From Sphingobacterium humi (GTDB taxonomy: Bacteria; Bacteroidota; Bacteroidia; Sphingobacteriales; Sphingobacteriaceae), in NCBI RefSeq assembly GCF_009768885.1, contig NZ_WSQA01000004.1:186001-250000 (forward strand): a stretch of DNA of 64,000 nt. Direction: 5' to 3'. How positions within the stretch are numbered: the stretch's first letter is position 1; each line of letters begins with the position of its first letter. This document shows positions 26,027-33,912 of the stretch, in pieces. The notes beneath the pieces are model-generated. The model was given only the letters and a program-made list of their open reading frames with translations. It did no database searches and was not told the DNA's origin. The position numbers were made by a program, and so were the translations under genes.

Positions 26027-26857
26027 TTAGCTGTTCTTTTGAAGGTTATAATTGTCGATCGCTTTACGCACATTCCCGAATTTCTCTATCAAAGCTGTTG
26101 CAGTTTCCTCATCGGTTCCTGTCTCTGCCATCACCATACGCACGCCACGTCCTACCAATTTATGGTTAGACAGTTGCATATCGACCATTTTATTTCCTTT
26201 TACACGTCCCAATTGGATCATAACAGCCGTGCTGATCATATTTAATGCTAGTTTCTGCGCAGTACCGGCTTTCATACGGGTAGACCCTGTAACAAACTCC
26301 GGACCCACAATAACTTCTACCGGATATTGAGCAATTGCAGCAATTGGTGAGTTCCCATTACAAACAATACAGCCTGTTGCAATTCCCATTTCGTTGGCCT
26401 TATTTAAACCGCCAATTACATAAGGAGTGGTTCCAGAAGCAGCAATACCAATAACAACATCATTGGCATTGATCGCGTACTCTTCTAGATCTTTCCAGGC
26501 TTGCTCTTCATCGTCTTCAGCAAACTCAACAGCTTTACGAATCGCAGTATCACCTCCTGCAATTAAACCAATCACCCAGTCAAAAGGAACACCATACGTT
26601 GGAGGACACTCTGATGCGTCTAGAATACCTAAACGACCACTGGTACCAGCACCAATATAAAATAAGCGGCCACCCTTTTTCATCCGCGTTACTATCACTT
26701 TCACCAAGGCCTCAATGCGAGGAATCTCCTGCTCTACCGCCAAAGGAACGGTTTTATCCTCCTGATTGATATTTGAGAGTATCTCATGAACCGACATTTT
26801 GTCCAGGTTCTGATAATTTGAATCCTTTTCCGTTGTGTTGATCATACCCATTTGCAT
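26027..26857 (-). CDS. murQ: N-acetylmuramic acid 6-phosphate etherase
   Basis: 276 aa with one SIS (sugar isomerase) domain. IGAGTSGRLGILDASECPPTYG carries the phosphate loop and the catalytic Glu; ASGTTPYVIGGLN and GSTRMKAGTAQKLALNMIST complete the signature. It removes the lactyl ether from MurNAc-6-phosphate to give GlcNAc-6-phosphate, the substrate of NagA. The start is uncertain among ATGs at 26857, 26851 and 26845; the last gives MINTTEKDSNYQNLDKMS, closest to the family. It forms a two-gene unit with the symporter. Confidence 0.96.
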   Translation of the reverse strand: MQMGMINTTEKDSNYQNLDKMSVHEILSNINQEDKTVPLAVEQEIPRIEALVKVIVTRMKKGGRLFYIGAGTSGRLGILDASECPPTYGVPFDWVIGLIAGGDTAIRKAVEFAEDDEEQAWKDLEEYAINANDVVIGIAASGTTPYVIGGLNKANEMGIATGCIVCNGNSPIAAIAQYPVEVIVGPEFVTGSTRMKAGTAQKLALNMISTAVMIQLGRVKGNKMVDMQLSNHKLVGRGVRMVMAETGTDEETATALIEKFGNVRKAIDNYNLQKNS

Positions 26858-27197
26858 TTGCAATACTTCTTTAACTTTCCGTAAATATGCGACTTTTTAT
26901 TAAAAAACGCAAAAACACGCATTACTATTTTATTTCTCCTTTAGGGAGACGAATTTATAATTTTTCTTTTTCAATAAATAAACTTTCTTGCCTAACCGAT
27001 TAAATAATTTATCTTCCCTCATTGTACCGGTTACAACATGAATTAAAACGATATTATTATTCAATCAAAAGATTTCTTAAAAAGTTATCAAATATTAGAT
27101 ATCAGCATCTAAAACCCTATCTAGTGCAGCAATTGCTTAACCATATCAATCGGCAGGAGCGCGCAAGCTCAGATTAAAACTGTACACTGGTCTATCT
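26858..27197. other. AT-rich gene-free region between murQ and the phosphoesterase gene
   Basis: 340 bp. It must hold the murQ promoter; only a weak candidate (TTTTTG complement at 26910-26915 and CATATTTA complement at 26882-26889) is visible. No clear terminator for the upstream gene and no repeat or RNA gene could be supported. Confidence 0.5.
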
Positions 27198-29045
27198 TTA
27201 ATAACTCAGCATTACAATTTTGCCATCCATGGCACTTACTACTATTTTATTTTTTAACAGCAATGGCGGATTAATCATGCCATTGGAAATTTTATATTGC
27301 CAATTTACAGCACCCGACACTGGATCCACTGCGGATAGCAAGCCTTTATCACTTGGCACAAACACCTGCTTTTTATCGGAATAAATGGCTGTAGGTGCCA
27401 GCTCATACGGCAATTGCAATTGTGCTTTCCAGGAAATATCCATGGCATCGGCTGTAACAGGCACGCCTATTAATTCACCATCCATGGTTTTCGCATAGAC
27501 TCTCTTTTTATCAAACGATAAGCCCATCGATTCACGTACGCGGGCGGAGTCCTTTTTCTCGCGCCATAACGTCTTCCCTGTCTTCAAATCAATAGCCGTC
27601 ATATAACGATCCGGGGCCACAATAAACACCTTATTAGCAGCAATAACCGGATAGCAAGCTGCTGCGGAGAACATGCGATTGCTATGGCCGTTATCCCACT
27701 CCCAAACTAATGCTCCGGATTCCTGATCTAAGGCATAGAAGCCATTGGACCAAGAGCCGAAGATTACTTTTCCATCCGCCAGACTAGGCAAGGTGGAAAC
27801 ATAGCCCTTCACCTGATCGAACGTCCATAAGAGCTTACCATCAGCTACCCGAATACAACGGAATTTGCCATCAGATGCCCCAACGAATGCTTTCCCTTTG
27901 GATACCGCTGCCGATCCCAAAACTGCTTTGTCAGCTTCCAATTTCCATTTTAACTTCCCAGACTTGGCGTCCAATCCGTAGATAAAATGATCCGAAGACC
28001 CTACTACGATGGTTCCTTTATGGTAGGCAGGTGTTGCATACACTTTACCACCTGTTTTGTAGGCCCAAAGCTTTTTACCGGTCTTCAAATCCAAGGCAAA
28101 GACTTCACCTACCGTATTGGCTGTAAATAATGCCTTTCCATCGCTGCTGATTCCCGCACCAATATCACCATGATCTTCATACTCCCAAACCAGCTTGGCT
28201 TTCGAATCTTTATTTACAGCGAAGTCAGGACGAGGGTAGGTCGATCCATCAGCCGTTAACTTTTTAAGCGGCAGCTTTAACCAAGGCTGCTCGGTATGCA
28301 CCAAAGGACGTCTGACCTGAAATATAGCCGAATCTCCTTTGATATGAATAATGTTATAACCACCGACTTCTTCTTTTGCGCGGAGGTTCGACCGGCTCAT
28401 CACCCCAGGGATGCCCTCCCAATTATACAAATGGTTTTGGTGCCCATGCCCACAAAGGGCAAGCTGCACGTTCCTCGCTTTCAAACGATCGATGGAAGCA
28501 TACCAATTGTTCAGGGATTCGTCTAAGGGATAATGGTTAATCGCAATCAACGGTGTGTTTGCATCGGGATTTGCCAGAAAGACAGAATCCATCCAAACCA
28601 GATTCTCACGCGGAATCTGCCCCGGACTCATCCGCATATTCGGACCTGAAGTTGTCCCGATAAATTGAAAACCTTTATGGCTAAAAAAGAAAGTTTCTGC
28701 TCCAAATACTTTTCTAAAACTATTGGCACCGCTTTCCGACCAGTTACTATCGTGATTTCCAGGCACCACATAAAGCGGCAGCTGTAAGGAATCCAGAATC
28801 TGTTTTGCCAAAGCAAGCTCTAGATCGGAGCCAAACTCCGTAACATCCCCCGATAGGATTACAAAATCGATATCCTTCATCGTGTTGAGGTCTTTAACCG
28901 TTCGGCGCAAATCATCAGCTCCCGTGGCACCACCCACGTGGGTATCTGTCACTTGGGCAAACCGGAAGTTCTGGGCACATAAAACAGAGCCCAATAAGCA
29001 AAATACAAGTGTTAATAGTTTCGGCAAATACATTCTTTTCCTCAT
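27198..29045 (-). CDS. Secreted metallophosphoesterase fused to a PQQ-type beta-propeller
   Basis: 615 aa with a signal peptide (residues 1-25, ending LCAQ). Residues about 28-250 form a calcineurin-like phosphoesterase with every metal motif: DTHVGG, GDVTE, GNHD, NHYP and GHGHQNH. Residues about 285-615 form a seven- to eight-bladed PQQ/quinoprotein-like propeller; blades repeat phrases such as ALDLKTGKKLWAYKTGG and GLDAKSGKLKWKLE. The propeller probably binds a partner or ligand and carries no visible cofactor site. It follows the first GHL10 gene by 58 bp, with a small stem-loop between. A role in cell-wall or phosphate-ester turnover is inferred from its neighbours only. Confidence 0.9.
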   Translation of the reverse strand: MRKRMYLPKLLTLVFCLLGSVLCAQNFRFAQVTDTHVGGATGADDLRRTVKDLNTMKDIDFVILSGDVTEFGSDLELALAKQILDSLQLPLYVVPGNHDSNWSESGANSFRKVFGAETFFFSHKGFQFIGTTSGPNMRMSPGQIPRENLVWMDSVFLANPDANTPLIAINHYPLDESLNNWYASIDRLKARNVQLALCGHGHQNHLYNWEGIPGVMSRSNLRAKEEVGGYNIIHIKGDSAIFQVRRPLVHTEQPWLKLPLKKLTADGSTYPRPDFAVNKDSKAKLVWEYEDHGDIGAGISSDGKALFTANTVGEVFALDLKTGKKLWAYKTGGKVYATPAYHKGTIVVGSSDHFIYGLDAKSGKLKWKLEADKAVLGSAAVSKGKAFVGASDGKFRCIRVADGKLLWTFDQVKGYVSTLPSLADGKVIFGSWSNGFYALDQESGALVWEWDNGHSNRMFSAAACYPVIAANKVFIVAPDRYMTAIDLKTGKTLWREKKDSARVRESMGLSFDKKRVYAKTMDGELIGVPVTADAMDISWKAQLQLPYELAPTAIYSDKKQVFVPSDKGLLSAVDPVSGAVNWQYKISNGMINPPLLLKNKIVVSAMDGKIVMLSY

Positions 29046-29070
29046 TAGATATTCTGATAAACTAAAACTA

Positions 29071-29095
29071 ACACCCTACTGTTAAGCTAGGGTGT
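29071..29095 (-). other. Intercistronic stem-loop between GHL10-A and the phosphoesterase gene
   Basis: ACACCCTA and TAGGGTGT form an 8-bp perfect stem with a 9-nt loop. On the minus strand it is followed by a broken T tract (TAGTTTTAG), so it may act as a leaky terminator or an RNA-processing/stability element within the operon. Confidence 0.55.
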
Positions 29096-29103
29096 CGGTT
29101 TTA

Positions 29104-30543
29104 TTATTTCTTAATCACTGCAGACTCTTTACTTTCTACATGATCGATATTAACAGCAGTCACACAATAATAACCAGCCTTTGAAATAGTTAATTTAGTT
29201 GCTTCTGTAAGGGCGAGCAGTTCCCCTTCAGCCGTTAAGGTTGAAAAATAGTAAACTGCAGATTTTACATTTCCACTGACAGTCCAGGTTAATTCATTGC
29301 CGGTAATTTTTACATTAGTCGGCGTAATTGGTTTTGCTGCCACCTCTCTACCGAAGAAAGGCATCAGCACATCATTCGCATATAATTCTGCTAATTTATT
29401 GGTAATTCCAATTCGATTCGCGATTACATCCCGTGCACTATACATCGCACTTCCTACCGCATACTTGTTCTTACGAACCAAATCGAACTGGCGAGCTAAC
29501 TGATCTACATTTTGAAATGCAGCACCACCGTCGCTGGCGCCAAATTTATAAAATCCATGGCCAATTACCAAGCCGGCTTTACCTCTAAATTGAGTCCAAG
29601 TGGTAAGATTTCCTTCAAATGGATTGTAAGAATTCCCAATCTCTTGGTACAACTGCGGAATTAAGATATCCACCCAGCCAGAGGAAGTCCATTTGGCCAC
29701 ATCGGCATACAGGTTATTGAAGTTATCTGTTTTGTTCGGCGCAGGCGACACCGAGAAAACAACCTCTTGTTTTGTTGCTTTAATGGTGTTGAAAACACCT
29801 TCAATGGCTTTATCTACATTAGCACGTCTAAAGTCTTCCTTTTTACTATATTCAGCTCCATACTTTTCAAAATCAGCATCATCTTGATGCGTCTGACCGG
29901 AAGGGTAGAAATAATCGTCGAAATGAATACCATCCACATTAAACTTGCTAATTAAATCTTTCACGATATCATTCAGTCGCTGACGTACTTCTGGAATTGC
30001 AGGGTTATAAATACGGATGGTTTCGTAATCTTTAATCCAGCTAGGATCCACGGAAGCATGCAAAGCCGGAAAAGCGGTCGCCGATGACGCACGCGTTGAA
30101 ATCCGGTAAGGATTCATCCATGCATGAAATTCCATGCCACGGGCATGGGTTTCATCGATTAAAAACTGAAGCACATCATAACCAGGATCTACCCCCCGTG
30201 TTCCAGAGATGGCTGCCGACCAAGGTTCGTAAGGGGAATTATAAAAGGCATCGCCCATTCCTTTAACCTGAAAAAATACCGCATTGAATTTTAAGGCTTT
30301 TAAGCGATCTAGCATCTCGCGATACTTTTGTTTTTGTGCAGCTTCACCACGTACACCTGGCCAATCCAATTCCCATACGGTGGCAAACCAGGCTGCCCGC
30401 ATTTCTTTCTTCGGGAATTTTAAGTCCGTTGCCGGCGGGTCAGGTTCCGAACCGCTTCCACCCGGGCCATCGCTTTTACTACAACTGTTCAGCAGGACTG
30501 CCAAACCAACAAAGAGGCAAAAATAAATCGAAAGTCTTTTCAT
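29104..30543 (-). CDS. GHL10-family glycosidase lipoprotein (DigH/YngK-like), paralogue A
   Basis: 479 aa. The start is set at 30543, because MKRLSIYFCLFVGLAVLLNSC is a lipoprotein signal; a glycine/serine/proline linker follows. The TIM-barrel GHL10 (formerly DUF187) domain spans about residues 45-370: EMRAAWFATVWELDWPG, FNAVFFQVKGMGDAFYNSPYEPWS (in part), HAWMNPYR and VDGIHFDDYFYP with the acidic active-site pair. A C-terminal fibronectin-like domain ends the protein. The E. coli relative DigH cuts peptide-free (denuded) peptidoglycan strands. Lying beside SusCD, NamZ and MurQ, it is a likely surface peptidoglycan-glycan hydrolase. Confidence 0.9.
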   Translation of the reverse strand: MKRLSIYFCLFVGLAVLLNSCSKSDGPGGSGSEPDPPATDLKFPKKEMRAAWFATVWELDWPGVRGEAAQKQKYREMLDRLKALKFNAVFFQVKGMGDAFYNSPYEPWSAAISGTRGVDPGYDVLQFLIDETHARGMEFHAWMNPYRISTRASSATAFPALHASVDPSWIKDYETIRIYNPAIPEVRQRLNDIVKDLISKFNVDGIHFDDYFYPSGQTHQDDADFEKYGAEYSKKEDFRRANVDKAIEGVFNTIKATKQEVVFSVSPAPNKTDNFNNLYADVAKWTSSGWVDILIPQLYQEIGNSYNPFEGNLTTWTQFRGKAGLVIGHGFYKFGASDGGAAFQNVDQLARQFDLVRKNKYAVGSAMYSARDVIANRIGITNKLAELYANDVLMPFFGREVAAKPITPTNVKITGNELTWTVSGNVKSAVYYFSTLTAEGELLALTEATKLTISKAGYYCVTAVNIDHVESKESAVIKK

Positions 30544-30564
30544 GTATAATTGGTTATTAGTAAG

Positions 30565-30614
30565 AAAGGACATCCAAAACACTTGTTGCTAAAGCTAAGC
30601 GCAGGATGTCCTTT
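30565..30614 (-). other. Intercistronic stem-loop between the DUF4623 and GHL10-A genes
   Basis: AAAGGACATCC (30565-30575) and GGATGTCCTTT (30604-30614) are perfectly complementary over 11 bp, with a 28-nt loop. The structure ends about 21 nt before the GHL10 start codon and has only a short T stretch. It probably sets expression of the downstream hydrolases relative to SusCD. Confidence 0.6.
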
Positions 30615-30636
30615 CATCAAATTATGTGATATGCTA

Positions 30637-32064
30637 TTAATCTACAGCAACATTTACAGGGAATTCAACAATGGTAAATCCGGCATCGGTTGTCGCACCG
30701 TAAACCATTAATTTCTGATCTTTGCCATCGGCATCTTTTACCACATGGTAACCAGATTGTGTACCAGGTGCAGAATTTGGATCTGCAGAAATTGTAAATG
30801 AATAAACCTCCTTTTTATCGCCTTGTTCAAAAGCCGTTAATGCATCTACGATATTCGCACCGCTGCTAATATCATACAAACGCAATACGCCATCAGGGGC
30901 AGTACCTGCGGCACGCGGAACGGTTACCACTAATAAATAGCGTTTGCCATTGAAGTTGATGACGCGCGGATCGCCGGAGTGAACCGGAATGGAACCTGCA
31001 GCCATGGTATAAGCAACACCACCAGCATTATTCATCACCGCAATAGGCTTATCGTGGCCCGTTACTAAATAATTATCAGTACCCACAATGCGGTTATAGG
31101 CCGACCATTGTCCATAAGTTGTACGGGTATCAAAAGAAATAGTTTCAGTTACCTTATTATAGTTTTCAATTTTCACGCGCATTACCTGCACACCCATAGA
31201 AATAAAGAAAGCATAGCCATTTCCGTCTGCATCCAAATTCATCGAGAAGTTATCGCCATGACGTGTTCCCGAACCGGCAATCGAACCTACATTAATATTG
31301 GCAATAACCTCAGGTTGTGAAGTCGGTGTTGCCCAATGGTAAATTTTCAACGGTGAAGCAGCCGAGGTTGATAAGTTGGCTACATAGGTATGTCCGTTGA
31401 TTTGTGCACCCATATTATGGGTAAAGGTTCCACCGGTAACACCTGTTTTATCCAGATTGATCGGCGCAATACGATTGGCTTTCAAGTCTTCCACGGCTAA
31501 CAAGTGAATACTTGTTGCTCCACGGCTTACGATTAACACGTGCTTGCCGTCAAAACCGGTACCACGTGTAGCTTGTCCACCGAAACCAGCATATACCGGG
31601 TTTCCTGCAGGGTTACTCGAATAGTCGAAAACAGCAGGTTTGCTAAAGTCAGCACCATACACTGGCACTTTAAAGCGAATAACGGCCATATATTCTTTAA
31701 AACGAGGCTCGTTTAAAATTTTCAAGAATATTTCCTTCTTTTCATCCCCACTAGCGTAAGGTACATTGTATACATCCTTTTCTAAGTGTGATCCATCGGA
31801 CGTTTCTACTTCAAATTTTAACTCCGCAAAATTTGTAAGCGTATCCAAACGAGGGAAAGAGATTGTTTTTTTATTTTCGTCGATGGTACCTTCTACCACC
31901 TCAGTTCCACTAGCACCTGCATTGACGATACGAATCGCTTTCAGATCCGCAAATTTATCCGATTCCACATTGCTCGGGAAATCGTCTGAACAGGAAGTAA
32001 ACCCTACGAAGCCTATTAATGCAACTACTAAAGCAGCAAAAGGACGGTTTAATTTCATTTTCAT
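30637..32064 (-). CDS. DUF4623 surface lipoprotein of the SusCD operon
   Basis: 475 aa from the ATG at 32064. The signal ends in VGFTSC (lipobox). An N-terminal Ig-like region (to about residue 130, with EIFLKILNEPRFKEYMAVIRFKV in part) precedes a beta-propeller-like region with repeated strands such as GKHVLIVSRG and KRYLLVVTVP. This organisation fits DUF4623, found in Bacteroidota SusC/SusD loci. It is likely a surface glycan-binding component comparable to SusE/SusF. It begins 25 bp after the SusD stop and is therefore in the same operon. No catalytic residues are recognised. Confidence 0.82.
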   Translation of the reverse strand: MKMKLNRPFAALVVALIGFVGFTSCSDDFPSNVESDKFADLKAIRIVNAGASGTEVVEGTIDENKKTISFPRLDTLTNFAELKFEVETSDGSHLEKDVYNVPYASGDEKKEIFLKILNEPRFKEYMAVIRFKVPVYGADFSKPAVFDYSSNPAGNPVYAGFGGQATRGTGFDGKHVLIVSRGATSIHLLAVEDLKANRIAPINLDKTGVTGGTFTHNMGAQINGHTYVANLSTSAASPLKIYHWATPTSQPEVIANINVGSIAGSGTRHGDNFSMNLDADGNGYAFFISMGVQVMRVKIENYNKVTETISFDTRTTYGQWSAYNRIVGTDNYLVTGHDKPIAVMNNAGGVAYTMAAGSIPVHSGDPRVINFNGKRYLLVVTVPRAAGTAPDGVLRLYDISSGANIVDALTAFEQGDKKEVYSFTISADPNSAPGTQSGYHVVKDADGKDQKLMVYGATTDAGFTIVEFPVNVAVD

Positions 32065-32089
32065 ATGGTTAATCATTATGAATTCAACA

Positions 32090-33892
32090 TTAATTTTGAG
32101 GCCAGCCTTGCGTTTGATCCAACACATAACCCATCGCCTCATAATCGTTAATTTGTGTTCTTCCTACCGGCGACAAATATGGATTGATATTTGGCTGATT
32201 GTAGAAAGGTAAACGATCTTTATTCTCTGCATAACGATAGAATCCTACCATTTTAGCTTGGCTATCCGGATCTGTTGGGTTGTACACTTCGATCTGCCCG
32301 TTCAATTTCATTACGGAAACCCCAGTTTTAATATCGCCAGGCAATTCTTTCGGGAAATTAACCCAACCGCCAGCTAATAAATCAGGATTACGCTCGGTAT
32401 CCATATACTGTAGTTTAGACCAACGTTTCAAATCGGCTAAACGTGAGTACTCGAAAATCATTTCCATGCGGCGTTCTCTTCTGATTTCCCATAACAATGG
32501 GCTTACCGTAATATCACGCTCCGGATCTACTGGCAATGCACCAATATTCAAGGCGGCAGTTTTCTCCACACCTTTATCCACTGCGGCTTTCGCGAGCGGT
32601 CTTGCTCTGATTTTGTTAATGGAATTATCGATATCGGTTTGCGAAACAGCAGCACCGCCTAGGGTTGCCAATTCTGCTTTCGCTTCCACCCAGTTTAACA
32701 ATACTTCAGCATAACGTAAAATAGGTGCATCCGTGGTGTTATTTGCTCCCATAAAATCCGTTCCAGGAGTTCCCCCAGCAGATACGCGGGCTTCCACATC
32801 ACGTGGTAAAAACTTCGTGATGTAAAGGAAGGAACCTCTGTTGCGGCTGTTCGGCTTATCGTGGAAAGAAGCTTCAAAACGGGAATCACGTGTTTTTACC
32901 AATTCTGCTGTGGTAAAATCAGTTGCTGCTTCCACATCAGAGTTCTGCCATACTTGACCATCGTTACAGATGTAAGATTTCACTAAGTCTGCCGTTGGGC
33001 CATATGTTACGTTTTCCGACATGTTATGAATAGACAAGATGGAGTGTTTTACTGCCATGGCAGCATCATATTGTCTGTAGAACATCACATCTTTTACACC
33101 CGCCAAATTCTCGGAAGTAAATTGAGAACGATAGTCCGTTACAATATCATAACGACCACTGGCACGAACCACATCACCTGCTTTCACCGCCAATTCGAAA
33201 AACTTCTTCGCGCGGTCGTTATTTTTGTAGTAGTATTTCTGCCATCCCCCTTCTGCTAAGGCAATACGGGAAATAAATCCAGCCACAATCGCTTGGTTTA
33301 CTACCTGTGGGCCATCATTCACCCGTACGTTCGCAAGCGCGAATTCCATGTCTTCAAACACCTTATCCATCACCTCATTGCGTGGCGTTCTCTTTTTATA
33401 CAATTCATCCAGCTCCGTATCGGCCACCGGGCGATCATAATAAGGAACATCGCCATAGGCATATACCAATTCCCAATAACGGTAGGCACGGAAAAAGCGA
33501 CCAACGCCCAACCAATGGTTCGTTGCAGCCTCATCCATAATACCCGTCATGCGGTTTTGGATACGGTCGATCATAATATTAATTGAACGCACGGTTGAAT
33601 AACTCCAGATTTGACTTACCGGTACTGCTCTGGTAAAATTCGATTGATTTCCTTGCCATACCACATCATCGCTAAAAGTATAGCCCGCTAAGGAAGCACC
33701 ATCGGTATTGAACCCTTGGCCATAGCCCGGGAATAAATCGCTATAAAAATGATTTGCATATAAACGTACATTCTCTTCTGTCGTCCATGCGTTTTCATCA
33801 TTTGGTTTAGTCAGAATAGGTCTGTCTAAAAAATCGGAACAGCTGGTTAAGGTTAAAGCTGCTGCTGCGACTATGCTATATATGATTTTCAT
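32090..33892 (-). CDS. SusD/RagB-family nutrient-binding lipoprotein
   Basis: 600 aa. The lipoprotein signal ends LTLTSC and leads into SDFLDRP, a typical SusD start. The TPR-like SusD core is recognised by GRFFRAYRYWELVYAYGDVPYYD and by RYAEVLLNWVEAKAEL (given in parts), and REINDYEAMGYV-like residues close the chain. SusD proteins cap the SusC barrel and bind the glycan to be imported. It lies 20 bp downstream of its SusC partner. Within this locus the ligand is inferred to be peptidoglycan-derived glycan. Confidence 0.95.
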   Translation of the reverse strand: MKIIYSIVAAAALTLTSCSDFLDRPILTKPNDENAWTTEENVRLYANHFYSDLFPGYGQGFNTDGASLAGYTFSDDVVWQGNQSNFTRAVPVSQIWSYSTVRSINIMIDRIQNRMTGIMDEAATNHWLGVGRFFRAYRYWELVYAYGDVPYYDRPVADTELDELYKKRTPRNEVMDKVFEDMEFALANVRVNDGPQVVNQAIVAGFISRIALAEGGWQKYYYKNNDRAKKFFELAVKAGDVVRASGRYDIVTDYRSQFTSENLAGVKDVMFYRQYDAAMAVKHSILSIHNMSENVTYGPTADLVKSYICNDGQVWQNSDVEAATDFTTAELVKTRDSRFEASFHDKPNSRNRGSFLYITKFLPRDVEARVSAGGTPGTDFMGANNTTDAPILRYAEVLLNWVEAKAELATLGGAAVSQTDIDNSINKIRARPLAKAAVDKGVEKTAALNIGALPVDPERDITVSPLLWEIRRERRMEMIFEYSRLADLKRWSKLQYMDTERNPDLLAGGWVNFPKELPGDIKTGVSVMKLNGQIEVYNPTDPDSQAKMVGFYRYAENKDRLPFYNQPNINPYLSPVGRTQINDYEAMGYVLDQTQGWPQN

Positions 33893-33912
33893 AATAATTC
33901 TCCTGTATTAAA

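Noticed and set aside
28930..28950. CACGTG palindrome (ACCCACGTGGGT) as a parS site
   Set aside because: It lies inside the phosphoesterase gene and its flanks do not match parS beyond the CACGTG core. Other CACGTG cores near 13258 and 40776 are likewise coding or mismatched.
32280..32714. 144-codon frame on the plus strand
   Set aside because: Antisense to the intact SusD gene, with no family resemblance.
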